Positions 63,211 to 64,000 of a stretch of 64,000 nt of DNA are shown one piece after another; positions within the stretch are counted from its first letter, which is position 1; every line of letters begins with the position of its first letter. A model generated the notes under the pieces. The model had not been told where the DNA came from and searched no databases. It saw only the letters and a list, made by a program, of their open reading frames with translations. Where the stretch lies: assembly GCA_020403425.1 (NCBI GenBank), contig JADBXR010000014.1:29308-93307 (forward strand). The letters are read 5' to 3'. The position numbers and the translations under genes are program-made. Origin of the DNA: Chitinophagaceae bacterium. Its GTDB lineage: Bacteria > Bacteroidota > Bacteroidia > Chitinophagales > Chitinophagaceae.

Positions 63211-63402
63211 GTCTATTTATTTGAAATATGAAGGATTAACACCCGATGGAAAATCGCAGAACCTAATTATTCATACACCAAAGCTCCTTTGATTTCTTAC
63301 CATGGAAAATGATAATAATCATGGTTATGTTTTGTGAGAATTCTGCTTCTGTAGTGAAAATATCGACGCGAATGGCGTACCACTCTCTGTGGGCCTAAAT
63401 AA

Positions 63403-63439
63403 AAAGACCCTTGCAAGTTTTTGACTTACAAGGGTCTTT
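63403..63439 (-). terminator. Intrinsic terminator read on the minus strand
   Basis: AAAGACCCTTG (63403-63413) pairs with CAAGGGTCTTT (63429-63439), extended inward by 3 more pairs after one mismatch. On the minus strand five T follow (TTTTTATTT). No strong minus-strand gene lies upstream of it. Confidence 0.75.
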
Positions 63440-63641
63440 GTTGTAACCTATGTGAGGGCCGTCTTGCTAAATACTCGTAATATCTTATGAAAAACTTCTA
63501 AGTAGTTGATTTTAAGTATCAAATTCTACTGGTTAGTGCCTGTTTACACTCGTTAACATATATTTATTGGCCAATATTATGCGAACGGTTTCGTACAGGT
63601 TCTGATCAATCAAATTATATTATACTTGTTGTTCCTGGTTT

Positions 63642-63839
63642 TCAGGTATGGAAGTACAAAACACCGCCATTCATATACCCTATTTTGTATAATAGTTCAC
63701 TTGCAGAATTATACCTATGTATATAAATAATTTTAGGGATCGTTGAAAGTAAAATCAAGAGGTATTCGGTCTCTTTTACAGAAAACGGTGCCTTATAAGC
63801 ACCGTCAATAGCTTTGTGAAATAGAAAATCGAATAACAC
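63642..63839 (-). CDS. Doubtful small ORF
   Basis: A 65-codon frame with a hydrophobic centre (YLLILLSTIPKIIYI) in AT-rich sequence, about 200 bases before the minus-strand terminator at 63403-63439. No family is recognised. It may be chance or a remnant of a gene interrupted by the neighbouring insertion element. Confidence 0.2.
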   Translation of the reverse strand: MLFDFLFHKAIDGAYKAPFSVKETEYLLILLSTIPKIIYIHRYNSASELLYKIGYMNGGVLYFHT

Positions 63840-63884
63840 GATGTAAGACTTTGAGAAGCTTTGTAAGTATCCCTAAATCGCAGA

Positions 63885-63922
63885 CAGTTTAAAATTAGAG
63901 CCAAAGGCTTAAATTTAAACTG
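63885..63922 (+). repeat. Hairpin before the IS3 transposase start
   Basis: CAGTTTAAAATTAGAGCC (63885-63902) and GGCTTAAATTTAAACTG (63906-63922) form a near-perfect stem with a 3-base loop, ending 5 bases before the transposase ATG. Many insertion elements use such a hairpin to prevent translation from outside transcription. Confidence 0.6.
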
Positions 63923-63927
63923 CAAAT

Positions 63928-64000
63928 ATGAAAAAGACACGATTTACGGAGACCCAGATTGTTTCCATTTTAAAGCAACAGGAAGGCGGTCGAACAACCA
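63928..64000 (+). mobile_element. IS3-family transposase orfA, N-terminal part (cut by window edge)
   Basis: The first 24 codons of a gene running off the right edge: MKKTRFTETQIVSILKQQEG and four further residues. This is the characteristic helix-turn-helix start of the IS3-family orfA (transposase_8) proteins. It marks an insertion sequence at the right end of the window. Whether it is intact cannot be seen. Confidence 0.85.

Larger units (their letters stand above)
63211..63884. other. AT-rich region between the metallophosphoesterase and an IS element
   Basis: Mostly non-coding and noticeably richer in A and T than the rest. It holds the terminator at 63403-63439, a small hairpin CCACTCTCTGTGG (63380-63392) and one doubtful 65-codon frame. 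The left end of the IS3-type element probably lies near its right side, but no terminal inverted repeat could be defined. Confidence 0.5.

Overview
The window looks like a chromosomal segment of a Bacteroidota bacterium, most likely family Chitinophagaceae (inference). Support comes from a TonB-dependent receptor with a carboxypeptidase-like N-terminal domain, a SusE-type lipoprotein, a 7TM-DISM histidine kinase with a LytTR regulator, DUF1080 and Tat-exported Gfo/Idh oxidoreductases, many lipoproteins with short Bacteroidota-type lipoboxes, and -7 boxes of the form TAnnTTTG. No rRNA, tRNA, prophage or CRISPR was seen. An IS3-family transposase starts at the right edge.

Layout. 1-1246: truncated isocitrate dehydrogenase gene, divergent from a LysR regulator. 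1252-9208 (minus): copper/silver-type resistance operon with a HYC_CC_PP protein, a triple metal-binding-domain protein, a CusA pump encoded as two overlapping ORFs, a TolC-type channel and two CusB-type adaptors. 9317-17597 (minus): catabolic operon with a sodium symporter, exported hydrolase, TonB receptor, acyl-CoA-type ligase, cytoplasmic hydrolase and short-chain dehydrogenase. Next to it are a LytTR response regulator and a divergent 7TM-DISM kinase. A two-half LytTR-type site lies just upstream of the symporter, linking the two-component system to the operon. 20557-24549: a membrane ferredoxin-like protein and pyruvate phosphate dikinase. 24708-28386 (minus): N-acyl-D-amino-acid deacylase, DUF1611 (DgcN-like) and dipeptide epimerase (DgcA-like), a D-amino-acid/murein-peptide module. 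28498-31122: GH63-type glucosidase. 31810-33389: an AraC regulator fused to DUF4242, followed by an exported DUF4242 protein.

33510-43574: a small lipoprotein, a possible 36-residue membrane protein, a nucleotide pyrophosphatase-like enzyme, an MFS transporter, two Tat-exported Gfo/Idh oxidoreductases, a DUF1080 protein (possible 3-keto-glycoside pathway) and a formylglycine-generating-enzyme homologue. 43575-44066 is non-coding but holds nested long-range inverted repeats and a minus-strand terminator, so it may be a structured RNA. 44067-49150 (plus): a tight operon of a LolA-like carrier, two FtsX-type permeases, a LolD-like ATPase and an outer-membrane beta-barrel. This resembles a dedicated inner-to-outer-membrane transport system and is the best candidate here for an undescribed system. 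49307-63210: short-chain dehydrogenases, pirin, OsmC, a PLC-X phosphodiesterase, an outer-membrane protein, a serine hydrolase, a CPA2 antiporter, a SusE-like lipoprotein and a metallophosphoesterase.

Gene ends often carry strong hairpins. Several belong to a recurring palindromic family with the words CCTTTGCG and AAAGACGCGG. All assignments come from reading the sequence and recalling protein families; no database search was run.
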